Shown piece by piece: positions 1 through 6,937 of a stretch of 11,121 bases of DNA (position 1 is the stretch's first letter; the number at the start of each line of letters is the position of its first letter). The DNA lies in NCBI GenBank assembly GCA_027011425.1, contig JALUZX010000219.1, positions 1 to 11,121 on the forward strand, written 5' to 3'. The stretch comes from Planctomycetota bacterium. GTDB taxonomy: Bacteria > Planctomycetota > UBA1135 > JALUZX01. The notes under the pieces are model-generated. The model was not told the origin of the DNA. It ran no database searches and saw nothing but the letters and a program-made list of their open reading frames with translations. Both the position numbers and the translations under genes were made by a program.

Positions 1-1
1 C

Positions 2-118
2 GGACCGGGAGAGGAACCTCCTCCCGAGAAACGTGTGGTGGACCTGGGCAGAAGGACCGATCTCTTCATCGAAAAGGCCTTGAAGGAACCGGCCCGCCAG
101 GTATTGGCCGGAAGTTGA
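2..118 (+). CDS. C-terminal tail of an unidentified protein (partial, cut by window start)
   Basis: The frame beginning at base 2 is open from the window edge to a TGA at 116-118 and encodes about 38 residues ending in ALKEPARQVLAGS. It is charged and proline-rich at first (GEEPPPEKR), then looks like an amphipathic helix (DLFIEKALKEPARQVL). Too little is present to assign a family. It is chosen over the other two frames because one of these has a stop at 81-83 and the other runs on as a shadow of the transporter gene. If real, the gene lies 114 nt upstream of the peptide transporter on the same strand. It could be chance coding. Confidence 0.4.
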   Translation, partial: GPGEEPPPEKRVVDLGRRTDLFIEKALKEPARQVLAGS

Positions 119-128
119 TCCTCCCCTT

Positions 129-160
129 CGAGGAACCCTCCTTCCCGGCCCGGGTCCTCG
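129..160 (+). terminator. Hairpin just after the first stop codon; possible terminator lacking a U-tract
   Basis: CGAGGA at 129-134 pairs with TCCTCG at 155-160, and CCC at 136-138 pairs with GGG at 152-154, with one bulged A at 135 and a 13-nt loop. It begins 11 nt after the TGA of the upstream partial gene, where a terminator would be expected. No run of T follows (AATCGCTTGC), so it is not a canonical intrinsic terminator. It could instead lie in the leader of the transporter mRNA. The base pairing is seen directly; the role is a guess. Confidence 0.25.
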
Positions 161-220
161 AATCGCTTGCGCCGCCCCCCTCTTCCCTCCAGGATGTTCC
201 CTTCCCCTGGACCCAAACGC

Positions 221-229
221 GAGGGCGGA
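221..229 (+). promoter_or_regulatory. Ribosome binding site supporting the GTG start of the peptide transporter
   Basis: GAGGGCGGA ends 3 nt before the GTG at 233, which puts its GAGG core 8 nt upstream of the start. It supports initiation at GTG 233 over the upstream in-frame TTG at 167 and ATG at 194. The ATG at 194 is preceded only by CCAGG. The residues from V233 onward (ANKHPKGLYPLFFTEMWER) align with the normal N-terminus of POT transporters, whereas the residues encoded upstream (PSPGPKREGG) do not. Confidence 0.55.
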
Positions 230-232
230 ACA

Positions 233-2143
233 GTGGCGAACAAGCATCCCAAGGGTCTCTACCCTCTCTTCTTCACCGAGATGTGGGAGCGTCTCGGTTT
301 CTACTTGTTGCTGGGGATCCTGATCCTCTACCTGACCGACCAGGAGAGAGGAGGACTGGGCCTCACGGCCGGGCAGGCGGGAGACATCTACGGAACCTAC
401 CTGGCTTTCGTCTACTTCACGCCCTTCCTGGGGGGCATGATCGCCGACAGGCTTCTTGGATTCAGGCGGTCCATTCTCATCGGCGGAATCCTCATGGCCC
501 TGGGCTACTTCTGCCTCGGGGTCCGAAGCCTCCACACCCTCTATATCGGCCTGGTCCTCATCTGCGCCGGCAACGGCTTCTTCAAGCCCAACATCTCCAC
601 CATGGTGGGAAACCTCTACGAGGCCGGGGACCCGAGAAGGGACGCGGGGTTCAACATCTTCTACATGGGAATCAACATCGGCGCCTCCATCTCGGCCCTC
701 CTGGCCACGCCGATCCGGAACTTCTGGAACTTCAACTACGCCTTCATCGCCGCCGGCGTGGGCCTGCTCGTGGGAGTGGGAGTCCTCCTCTTCCATTGGC
801 GCGCCTTGGCAGGGGCCGACGTTCCCTCCGAGCCGAAGCCGGGGGAAGTAGGCCTGAAGAAAGTGGCCCTGGTCATCCTGGTTCCCGCCCTGGTCTTCGG
901 GATCATCGGATACTACCTGGGGAACAACGTGGACTTCCTCAAGCACACCCTCAAGGGCCTGACCTCGGGATTCCTCCTGGGGGTGGTTCCGATCATCGCT
1001 TATTTCGTCTTCCTGGCCAGGACGGCCGAGCCCGACGAGAAGCCGGGCCTGACCGCCTTGCTCCCGGTCTTCCTGGCGGGCGCAATGTTCTTCATGGTCC
1101 TCCACCTGGGCGGCGGCCTCCTCACGATCCTGGCCAAGGAGGACACCAAGCGGGAGGCGGAATGGCTGCCCTCGGTCTACGCCCAGATCGCCATGCCATC
1201 CTATTATTTCAATGCCGACCCGGGCCTTCCCCGCCCCCTGGAGGAAACCATGGTAACCGTGGATTCCGGGACGGAGGCCCTCTTCGGAGCCAAGATCCTG
1301 GACGAACCGTCGGTCCAGAAAGTGCTCCGGGAAAACCCCGGCCTGAAAGCGCCCGACACCAAGAGCATGGATCTGCCGACCTACTGGCGGCCTTTGCGGT
1401 GCAAGGTTTTCAGGAAGGGCCAGGTGAAGATCGAGAAGGAGACCGACGCCCACGGTCACCCGGTCCTCTCGGTCCGCACGGAGCCCGAGACGGCGGCGCC
1501 CCTGAGGAAAGTGATCTTCCTCAAGGAGGTGAAGGGCAGGAAGTCCCCGGTCTTCCTGGTCACGAAGGAAACATTCAAGAAGGTCTACGCCAACGCCGCC
1601 GGCGGCCCCCGCCTTCCCCCGGGGAAATTCCTGAAACTCGCAAACCCCGAGCTGATCACGGGGCTTTTCAACCCGGTCTTCGTGGTTCTCTTGACCCCGC
1701 TCGTGGTGGGATTCTTCGGTTGGCTCCTAAAGAAGGGCAAGTTCGTGAGCACGGCCCGGAAGATCTTCATCGGGATGGTGCTCTCGGCCCTGGCCATCGG
1801 GCTCATGGTGATCGCCACCATGGTCTCCAGGAACGGGGCCGTGAAGATCTCCGTCTGGTGGCTGGCCTTCTACTTTCTCGTCATCACCATCGGGGAACTC
1901 TGCCTCTCCCCCATGGGGCTCTCTCTCGTGACCAAGCTCTCGCCGGCCCGCTACGCCGGCCTCATGATGGGGGGCTGGTTCCTGGCCACGTCGGTGGGCT
2001 CCAAGCTCTCGGGGTTCATCAGCGGTATGGCCCCCACGACGGGAGTCTTCTTCTGGCTCATGATCGCGGCCCTGGGCGTGGCGGGATTCCTGCTGGTCCT
2101 TCTCCCCTGGCTGGAACGAACGCTCCAGAAATACGGGGCCTGA
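233..2143 (+). CDS. POT/PTR2-family proton-dependent oligopeptide transporter with a large TM7-TM8 periplasmic insertion
   Basis: A 636-residue inner-membrane major-facilitator protein that should import di- and tripeptides with protons. Visible family marks are the TM1 ExxER motif (E16, E19, R20), the PTR2 signature GGMIADRLLGFRR from G67, FKPN in TM4 with K118, the second signature FNIFYMGINIGA from F140, and GELCLSP with E555 in a late helix. Bacterial members are usually about 450-500 residues. The excess is a soluble stretch at about residues 305-475, between TM7 (FFMVLHLGGGLL) and TM8 (NPVFVVLLTPLV, from N480), which should be periplasmic. The TM7 acidic residue important in characterised members (E310 in GkPOT) appears to be L292 here, so proton coupling or substrate range may differ. 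Start GTG 233 is preferred; ATG 194 is possible. The gene converges on valS with a 19-nt gap. The family is secure; the substrate is inferred. Confidence 0.9.
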   Translation: MANKHPKGLYPLFFTEMWERLGFYLLLGILILYLTDQERGGLGLTAGQAGDIYGTYLAFVYFTPFLGGMIADRLLGFRRSILIGGILMALGYFCLGVRSLHTLYIGLVLICAGNGFFKPNISTMVGNLYEAGDPRRDAGFNIFYMGINIGASISALLATPIRNFWNFNYAFIAAGVGLLVGVGVLLFHWRALAGADVPSEPKPGEVGLKKVALVILVPALVFGIIGYYLGNNVDFLKHTLKGLTSGFLLGVVPIIAYFVFLARTAEPDEKPGLTALLPVFLAGAMFFMVLHLGGGLLTILAKEDTKREAEWLPSVYAQIAMPSYYFNADPGLPRPLEETMVTVDSGTEALFGAKILDEPSVQKVLRENPGLKAPDTKSMDLPTYWRPLRCKVFRKGQVKIEKETDAHGHPVLSVRTEPETAAPLRKVIFLKEVKGRKSPVFLVTKETFKKVYANAAGGPRLPPGKFLKLANPELITGLFNPVFVVLLTPLVVGFFGWLLKKGKFVSTARKIFIGMVLSALAIGLMVIATMVSRNGAVKISVWWLAFYFLVITIGELCLSPMGLSLVTKLSPARYAGLMMGGWFLATSVGSKLSGFISGMAPTTGVFFWLMIAALGVAGFLLVLLPWLERTLQKYGA

Positions 2144-2162
2144 GAAAGAAGGCCCTTCTCCA

Positions 2163-5100
2163 TCAAAGGGATTCCAGGTTCGCCTCCAGGGCCTTGAGCT
2201 GGGCCTCCAGGCGGGAAAGAGTCTCTCTCTCCCTTTGCACCACCTCGGGCCGGGCCTTCTCCAGGAAGGCCCGGTTGGAGAGTTTCTTCCGGGCCCCTTC
2301 GATCCTTCCCAGGAGCTTTTCCCTCTCCTTGCGGAGCCGGGCCTTCTCCTTTTCCACGTCGATGACGCCGGCCACGAAGACCTCCAGGCCTTCCACCACG
2401 GCGGAGGCCGCGTCGGGGGACCGGACGGCCCCGGGAGAGAGTTCCAGGCTTGCCAGGAAGGCAAGGTTCTTCAAAAGCTCTTTCAGGTCGGAAAGGGAGT
2501 CCAAGGCCCCCCGCTCCCCCTTGAGGGCCACGTCCAGGGGCTTGGTGGGAGGAATCTGATACTTGGCCCGGATGTCCCGGACGGCCCGAACCACATCCCT
2601 GAACCTCCGGAACCTCTCCTCCAGGGAAGGATCCAGCCACTCCCGCTCCTCCCCGGGCCAGGGAGCGTGGATCAACAAGGGCGGAGTCTCCAGGGGCTTC
2701 CGCACGCCCCGCACCGGCGCGGCCTCCCCGAGCTTCTCCCAGAGGGCCTCGGTGAGGAAAGGGAGGAAGGGATGGAAGAGCCTGAAGACCTGGTCCAGCA
2801 CAAAGGCCAGGACCTGGCGGGCCAGGGGAGCCCGGGCCGGGTCCTTGAGCCTGGGCTTGATCAGCTCCAGGTACCAGTCACAGAATTCGTTCCAGAAGAA
2901 TTCCCTCCCCGCCTGGAGGGCGGCCGAGGGGTTGTATTCCTCCAGGTTCCCGTGCAGGCGCCGGACCGCCCGGGAGAGGCGGGAGAGGATCCACCGGTCC
3001 TCGGGGGGAAGGTCCTCCTTTTCCCGGGGCTCGAAGGCGGCCTCCTCCAGGTTCATCAAGGCGAAGCGGGCGGCGTTCCAGAGCTTGTTGCAGAAGGCCC
3101 GGCCCACCTCGAAACGGTCGCTCACGAGCTTCGCCTGGGGGAGATCGGACATGGTCCCGAGGACGTCGAATTCTTTTCCCGTTTCCGGGTCCAGGTAGGT
3201 GAAGACGCTCTTTCCGTGCCTGGCCTTGGCAAGGTCCACCGGTTTTCCCGTGTAGGGTGAGATGGCCTGGACCGGAAGGCGCACGTCCTGGGTCCCCGTC
3301 TGGAGTTCGCAGATCACGTAGCGCATGGCGTCGGCGCCGTACCGTTCGATGATGTCCACCGGGTCGATTCCGTTGCCCTTGGACTTGCTCATCCGCTCCC
3401 CCTTCCCGTCCAGGATGTTGGCGTGGATGAAGACGTCCTCGAAGGGGAGATCCCCCAGGTTGTAGAGCCCCGTGGCCACCATTCGGGCCACCCACAAGGT
3501 GATGATGTCCCGTCCCGTCACCAGGCAGGAACCCGGGTAATACGTAGAAAGGCAATCCGGCTTTCCGTCCACGCTCCCCAAGGGCGGCTGGCCCGGGTCC
3601 ACCGGGGCGGTTTCCGGGTCCGGCCACCCCAGGGTGCTGTGGGGCCAGAGGGCCGAAGAGAACCAGGTATCCAGCACGTCCGGGTCCCGGACCAGGCCCG
3701 CCGACTCCAGTTCCCCGGCCAGATCCTTTTCGGCCTGCTCGTCCCTGGGACAGGCCTGGACCTCCACTTCCTCCCCGCCCCGGGACCATTCCGGCCTCTC
3801 CTTCCCGGGCTCCACCAGGAAGGAAGCCCCGTCTCCTCCGGAAATACGAAGGAGGAAATCCTCCCTCCCGAGGAAAGGTTCGAACCTCCCCAGAACCTCC
3901 TTCAGCCTCTCCCCGGAAAAACGGCCCGTCCAGATGGGGATCCGGTGCCCCCACCAGAGCTGGCGGGAGATGCACCAGTCCCTCTTCTCCGCGAGCCACT
4001 GGAGATAGGTATTGGCATATCTCTCGTGGTCCGGGTGAAAGGCGAGCTTGAGCCCCGTGGGGGAGCGCCAGTCGCCGGCCACGGCGTCCATGGCCGCCTG
4101 GGCCAGGCCGGACGCCCGGAATTCCTTCTCCGTGCCCCTCCCGCAGAGGATCCCCCCCTCCACGTCGCCCATGCGGACGAACCACTGGAGGGAAATATAC
4201 GGTTCGATAGGAGACTTGGAACGGTCCGAGTGGCCGATCTCCACCTCGTGGTCCTCCACCCGGGCCAGGAGGCCGAGCCGGTCCAGGTCCTCCACGACCT
4301 TCTTCCTCGCCTCGAACCGGTCCAGGCCCTTGTAAGGGCCGGCCTGGGCGTTGAGCCTGCCGTCGGGCTCCAGGATGTTGATCACCCCGATCTCCTCCTT
4401 GTGCCGCTCCCAGACCTGGTAGTCGTTGGGATCGTGGGCCGGGGTGATCTTCACGCACCCCGAACCCTTTTCCGGCTTGGCCCATTCGTCCAGGATGAGC
4501 GGAATCGGGCGGTCCAGGAGGGGGAGGCGGACCTTCCTTCCCTCCCGGGCCATCTCGGCCAGTTTCAGGAGGGTGGGAAGATGGGTCTCCTTCCTCTCCT
4601 CCAGGCGCCGGATTTCCTCTTCCAGCCCGGCCCTCTCCTTCGCGGGCGCTTTGGCGGCCTTTTCCCGGGCCTCCCCGATGAGCCGGTCCAGGACGCCCGC
4701 CGGGTCGGGATGACAGGCCACGGCCGTATCTCCCAGCATGGTCTCGGGCCGGGTCGTGGCGACCTCCACGAATTCGGGCTCCCCGGGACGGGGATCGATC
4801 ACGGGATACCTGAGATGCCAGAAATGGCTCTGCACCGTTTCGTATACGATCTCGTCATCCGAAACGGCCGTCTGGAGCCGGCAATCCCAGTTCACGAGCC
4901 GGGCCCCCCGGTAGATCAGGCCGTCCCGGAACATCCGGAAGAAGGTCCACCGGACGGCCCGGGTGCAGACGGCGTCCATGGTGAACCTCTGCCGGTCCCA
5001 ATCGCAGGAACACCCCATGCTCTGTTGCTGGGCGACGATCCGCTTCTGGTTGATCTCCTTCCACTCCCAGATGCGGGCCACCAGCCCCTCCCTCCCCAGG

Positions 5101-5423
5101 TCGTGCCGCGTCTTCCCTTCCAGCTCGAAGAGCCTCTTCTCCACCACCGCCTGGGTGGCGATCCCGGCATGGTCCGTTCCGGGAAGCCAGAGGGTGTTGT
5201 CCCCCATCATGCGGTGCCAGCGGATCAGGAGGTCCTGCATCACGTTGTCCATGGCGTGCCCCATGTGCAGGGCCCCCGTTACGTTGGGGAGGGGCATCAT
5301 GATGACGAACCGGTTCTCCCGCTCGTCGGGAAAGGCGGCGAAGGCCTTGTTCCGGAGCCATTTCTCCGTGACGGCCCCCTGGAAAGCCGCCGGCTCATAC
5401 TGTTTGGGAAGTTCCTTGGACAT
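2163..5423 (-). CDS. valS: Valyl-tRNA synthetase (valine--tRNA ligase), long form with insertions
   Basis: A 1086-residue class Ia synthetase that charges tRNA-Val with valine in the cytoplasm and edits threonine mischarging. In order: HIGH motif as HMGH (residues 53-56) after PLPNVTGAL; CP1 editing domain (TTRPETMLGDTAV, then KITPAHDPNDYQVWERH); DTWFSSALWP; KMSKS as RMSKS (678-681, K680 and S681 present); an anticodon-binding domain with NKLWNAARFALMNLEE; and a C-terminal coiled coil (VEKEKARLRKEREKL onward) typical of ValRS. Known bacterial enzymes have about 860-950 residues. The excess lies in three places: a charged helical insert in CP1 (about 240-300), a rewritten segment before DTWFSS with a single cysteine (C558) where others carry a zinc-binding region, and an insert at about 720-755 that resembles a cysteine-free zinc ribbon. 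The start at ATG 5423 has a GGAGGGG Shine-Dalgarno upstream. Confidence 0.96.
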   Translation of the reverse strand: MSKELPKQYEPAAFQGAVTEKWLRNKAFAAFPDERENRFVIMMPLPNVTGALHMGHAMDNVMQDLLIRWHRMMGDNTLWLPGTDHAGIATQAVVEKRLFELEGKTRHDLGREGLVARIWEWKEINQKRIVAQQQSMGCSCDWDRQRFTMDAVCTRAVRWTFFRMFRDGLIYRGARLVNWDCRLQTAVSDDEIVYETVQSHFWHLRYPVIDPRPGEPEFVEVATTRPETMLGDTAVACHPDPAGVLDRLIGEAREKAAKAPAKERAGLEEEIRRLEERKETHLPTLLKLAEMAREGRKVRLPLLDRPIPLILDEWAKPEKGSGCVKITPAHDPNDYQVWERHKEEIGVINILEPDGRLNAQAGPYKGLDRFEARKKVVEDLDRLGLLARVEDHEVEIGHSDRSKSPIEPYISLQWFVRMGDVEGGILCGRGTEKEFRASGLAQAAMDAVAGDWRSPTGLKLAFHPDHERYANTYLQWLAEKRDWCISRQLWWGHRIPIWTGRFSGERLKEVLGRFEPFLGREDFLLRISGGDGASFLVEPGKERPEWSRGGEEVEVQACPRDEQAEKDLAGELESAGLVRDPDVLDTWFSSALWPHSTLGWPDPETAPVDPGQPPLGSVDGKPDCLSTYYPGSCLVTGRDIITLWVARMVATGLYNLGDLPFEDVFIHANILDGKGERMSKSKGNGIDPVDIIERYGADAMRYVICELQTGTQDVRLPVQAISPYTGKPVDLAKARHGKSVFTYLDPETGKEFDVLGTMSDLPQAKLVSDRFEVGRAFCNKLWNAARFALMNLEEAAFEPREKEDLPPEDRWILSRLSRAVRRLHGNLEEYNPSAALQAGREFFWNEFCDWYLELIKPRLKDPARAPLARQVLAFVLDQVFRLFHPFLPFLTEALWEKLGEAAPVRGVRKPLETPPLLIHAPWPGEEREWLDPSLEERFRRFRDVVRAVRDIRAKYQIPPTKPLDVALKGERGALDSLSDLKELLKNLAFLASLELSPGAVRSPDAASAVVEGLEVFVAGVIDVEKEKARLRKEREKLLGRIEGARKKLSNRAFLEKARPEVVQRERETLSRLEAQLKALEANLESL

Positions 5424-5470
5424 CTCTGGAGGTCCCCTCCGGAAAGGTGGGCGGGTCCGGAAAGGGGCCC

Positions 5471-5499
5471 AATGTCCCGGCCCTACCCGGGCAAGTCAA
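5471..5499 (-). promoter_or_regulatory. Candidate sigma-70 promoter of valS
   Basis: On the minus strand TTGACT (5499-5494) is followed after exactly 17 nt by GACATT (5476-5471). The -35 box matches TTGACA at five of six positions; the -10 box matches TATAAT at only three. The start of transcription would be near 5464, giving a leader of about 40 nt before the valS ATG at 5423. The spacing and location are good; the -10 box is weak. Confidence 0.4.
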
Positions 5500-5700
5500 C
5501 CCCGGGAAAGGGGAAAACCCGGGAGCCGAGGGGAACGTTTGCCTCTCCTCCTCCGTCCAAGGAAAGTCTTCCTTTCAGCCCCACCGGGCCCGTTCGGGTC
5601 CATTCGGTGTTTTTCCTTTTCCCCCGCGAGGCCGGATTGGTGACTCTCCCCAAGGGAAAGTTCCAACCCGGATATTCAATCCATTGACTGAGTATTTCCC

Positions 5701-5724
5701 GAAACCGGGCTGCTCCCTGGTTTC
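5701..5724. repeat. Inverted repeat / hairpin in the valS-epimerase gap
   Basis: GAAACC (5701-5706) pairs with GGTTTC (5719-5724), and inside it GGG pairs with CCC with one bulged T, leaving a five-base loop (CTGCT). It sits 7 nt from the larger hairpin at 5732-5760, so the two form a tandem structure. The pairing is seen directly. It may be part of a terminator or RNA 3' end processing signal for the epimerase transcript. Confidence 0.4.
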
Positions 5725-5731
5725 CCATTGG

Positions 5732-5760
5732 GGAGGAGGGCCCCTCGAGGGCCTTCCTCC
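5732..5760 (-). terminator. Strong GC-rich hairpin downstream of the dipeptide epimerase gene
   Basis: A 12-bp stem is formed by 5732-5743 and 5749-5760 with one G-T pair and a five-base loop (CTCGA). A further G-T and G-C pair at the base (5731/5761 and 5730/5762) can extend it. It lies about 35 nt past the epimerase stop in the direction of that gene's transcription, the position of a terminator. On the minus strand the bases after the stem (CCAATGGGAAACC) hold no U-run, so it is not a canonical intrinsic terminator. It may act with Rho or protect the 3' end. Confidence 0.45.
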
Positions 5761-5794
5761 TCTCTATTGAGGGAAGACCCTTCCGGAGGGCCCT

Positions 5795-6829
5795 TCAGGC
5801 CGGCCGTGCCGGACGGCACCCCAGGCCGGGCTCTTCGGGAAGATCCAAAAGGCCTTCCCGGATTCCCACACCCCGGAAAGGATCGTTCGCCAGAAGAAGG
5901 GGCCCGTCCAGGTCCAGGAAATCCGCAAGAGGCGCCAGGTGGGCCATGGCCGTCACTCCCAGGCTGGATTCCACCATGCACCCGAGCATGACTTTCATCC
6001 CCGCCGCCCGGGCCACGGCCACGGATTTCAAGGTCTCCCGGATCCCCCCGCTCTTGGCCAGTTTCAAATTGACGCCGTCCACCTTCCCCGCCAGGCGGAA
6101 TACGTCCCGGGCGGTCCGGACCGATTCGTCCGCAACGACCGGTATGATGGAGGCATCCTTCACCCGGGCCAATCCCTCCAGGTCTTCCCGCGCAAGGGGC
6201 TGTTCGAAAAGATCCACCCCCCCCAGGGCCTCCAGTTCCCGGACCATCAGCAGGGCCTCTTCCAGGGTGAGGCCCTCGTTGGCGTCAACCCGCAAAATCA
6301 CATCGGGCCGGGCTTCCCTGAGGACCTTCAAGCTCTCCAGGTCCTTCAAGGAGCCGACCTTCACCTTGAGGATGGGGAAGTCCCCCACCTCCCCGGCGGC
6401 CTCGAGGATCTCACGGGGAGGAAGGATCGGGAGCGTGAAGGATGTCAATGGGGCCTTGGATGGCTGGAGCCCCAGGAGTTTCCAGAGAGGCACCCCGAGA
6501 AAGCGCCCCACCAGGTCCAGGCATGCGCATTCCAGGGCGGCCCTGACATGGGGCGCCCGTCCCGCGGGATCCAGGATGGAAAGATTCTCCTCCAGCCCCT
6601 GGAGGTCGAAGGGGTCCTGGTCCTGAAGGACCATGGCCAGGTTCTCCAGGACCGCTTCCGCCTCGGAGCGGGTATGGCCGTAGTAGGGCACGATCGCCGC
6701 CTCCCCCAGTCCCGTTTCCCCCCCGTAGGTGAGCTTCACCAGCAGGTTCTCCCGCCTCCCGGACGCCCCGTGAGCGATGGTGAAGGTCCTCTTAAGTTCC
6801 AGGTCCAAAGGTTCGGCGCGGATATCCAT
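5795..6829 (-). CDS. Dipeptide epimerase (L-Ala-D/L-Glu epimerase type), enolase superfamily
   Basis: A 344-residue cytoplasmic enzyme that inverts the second residue of a dipeptide; in B. subtilis and E. coli the relatives convert L-Ala-D-Glu from murein to L-Ala-L-Glu. The catalytic barrel is complete: KVK (K155, K157), metal ligands D182 (RVDANEG), E209 (LFEQP) and D234 (VVADES), and the opposing base K256 (NLKLAKSGG). The DxD motif near the C-terminus (D306, D308 in LDLDG), which in this subgroup binds the dipeptide amino group, is present, as is GCMVESS. The capping domain is the N-terminal 120 or so residues. ATG 6829 follows a GAGGAG ribosome binding site and an A-rich leader. It is divergent from xseA. 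Epimerases of this fold have varied dipeptide specificities, so L-Ala-Glu as substrate is the likeliest choice but not shown. Confidence 0.88.
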   Translation of the reverse strand: MDIRAEPLDLELKRTFTIAHGASGRRENLLVKLTYGGETGLGEAAIVPYYGHTRSEAEAVLENLAMVLQDQDPFDLQGLEENLSILDPAGRAPHVRAALECACLDLVGRFLGVPLWKLLGLQPSKAPLTSFTLPILPPREILEAAGEVGDFPILKVKVGSLKDLESLKVLREARPDVILRVDANEGLTLEEALLMVRELEALGGVDLFEQPLAREDLEGLARVKDASIIPVVADESVRTARDVFRLAGKVDGVNLKLAKSGGIRETLKSVAVARAAGMKVMLGCMVESSLGVTAMAHLAPLADFLDLDGPLLLANDPFRGVGIREGLLDLPEEPGLGCRPARPA

Positions 6830-6869
6830 GGGCTCCTCTCGGATCCTTTTTTTTCCTCGGGATCCAGGG

Positions 6870-6898
6870 AGAATGGTCCCACCCCTCTTTCAGGGCAA
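6870..6898 (-). promoter_or_regulatory. Weak candidate promoter of the dipeptide epimerase gene
   Basis: On the minus strand TTGCCC (6898-6893) and CATTCT (6875-6870) are separated by 17 nt, matching the consensus at four and three of six positions. Transcription would start near 6863, giving a leader of about 34 nt that contains an A8 tract (6854-6847) between two GGATCC sites. The 108-bp gap shared with divergent xseA must hold promoters for both genes; I could not find a convincing one for xseA. Confidence 0.25.
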
Positions 6899-6937
6899 GA
6901 CCGTGCCGGGAGAAAGCCCGGAAGGTAGACTGCCTCC

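Larger units (their letters stand above)
5424..5794. other. 371-nt intergenic region between two minus-strand genes
   Basis: This stretch lies upstream of valS and downstream of the epimerase. No credible reading frame with coding character is seen on either strand. It holds two hairpins (5701-5724 and 5732-5760), a candidate sigma-70 promoter for valS (5471-5499) and the valS ribosome binding site (GGAGGGG on the minus strand, about 5434-5440). I looked for the T-box anti-terminator signature expected of some valS leaders and did not find it. The middle (5525-5695) shows no feature I can name. Confidence 0.6.

Noticed and set aside
2142..2160. GAGAA...TTCTC hairpin between the transporter and valS as a bidirectional terminator
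   Set aside because: Only five base pairs with a nine-base loop and no T-run on either side. Too weak to call.
115..2559. Very long plus-strand open frame overlapping the transporter and the end of valS
   Set aside because: It is the shadow frame of a GC-rich gene: the product is rich in R, G, P and H with no domain, while the overlapping frame is a clear POT transporter.
2878..4485. 535-codon frame on the valS strand in another phase
   Set aside because: Composition dominated by G, P and R; valS itself is unbroken through this region, so it is not a frameshifted part.
3423..5687. 754-codon frame antisense to valS
   Set aside because: The product is low-complexity (P, G, H, L, R) and mirrors the codon bias of valS on the other strand. 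No family features.
5424..5794. T-box riboswitch in the valS leader
   Set aside because: The conserved AGGGTGGNACCGCG-type anti-terminator bulge and a U-tract terminator are absent. The candidate promoter would also leave only about 40 nt of leader.
6841..6865. GGATCC - T8 - GGATCC arrangement upstream of the epimerase as an operator
   Set aside because: Two six-base palindromes can arise by chance in this GC-rich sequence, where GGATCC and similar strings recur. No further symmetry is seen.
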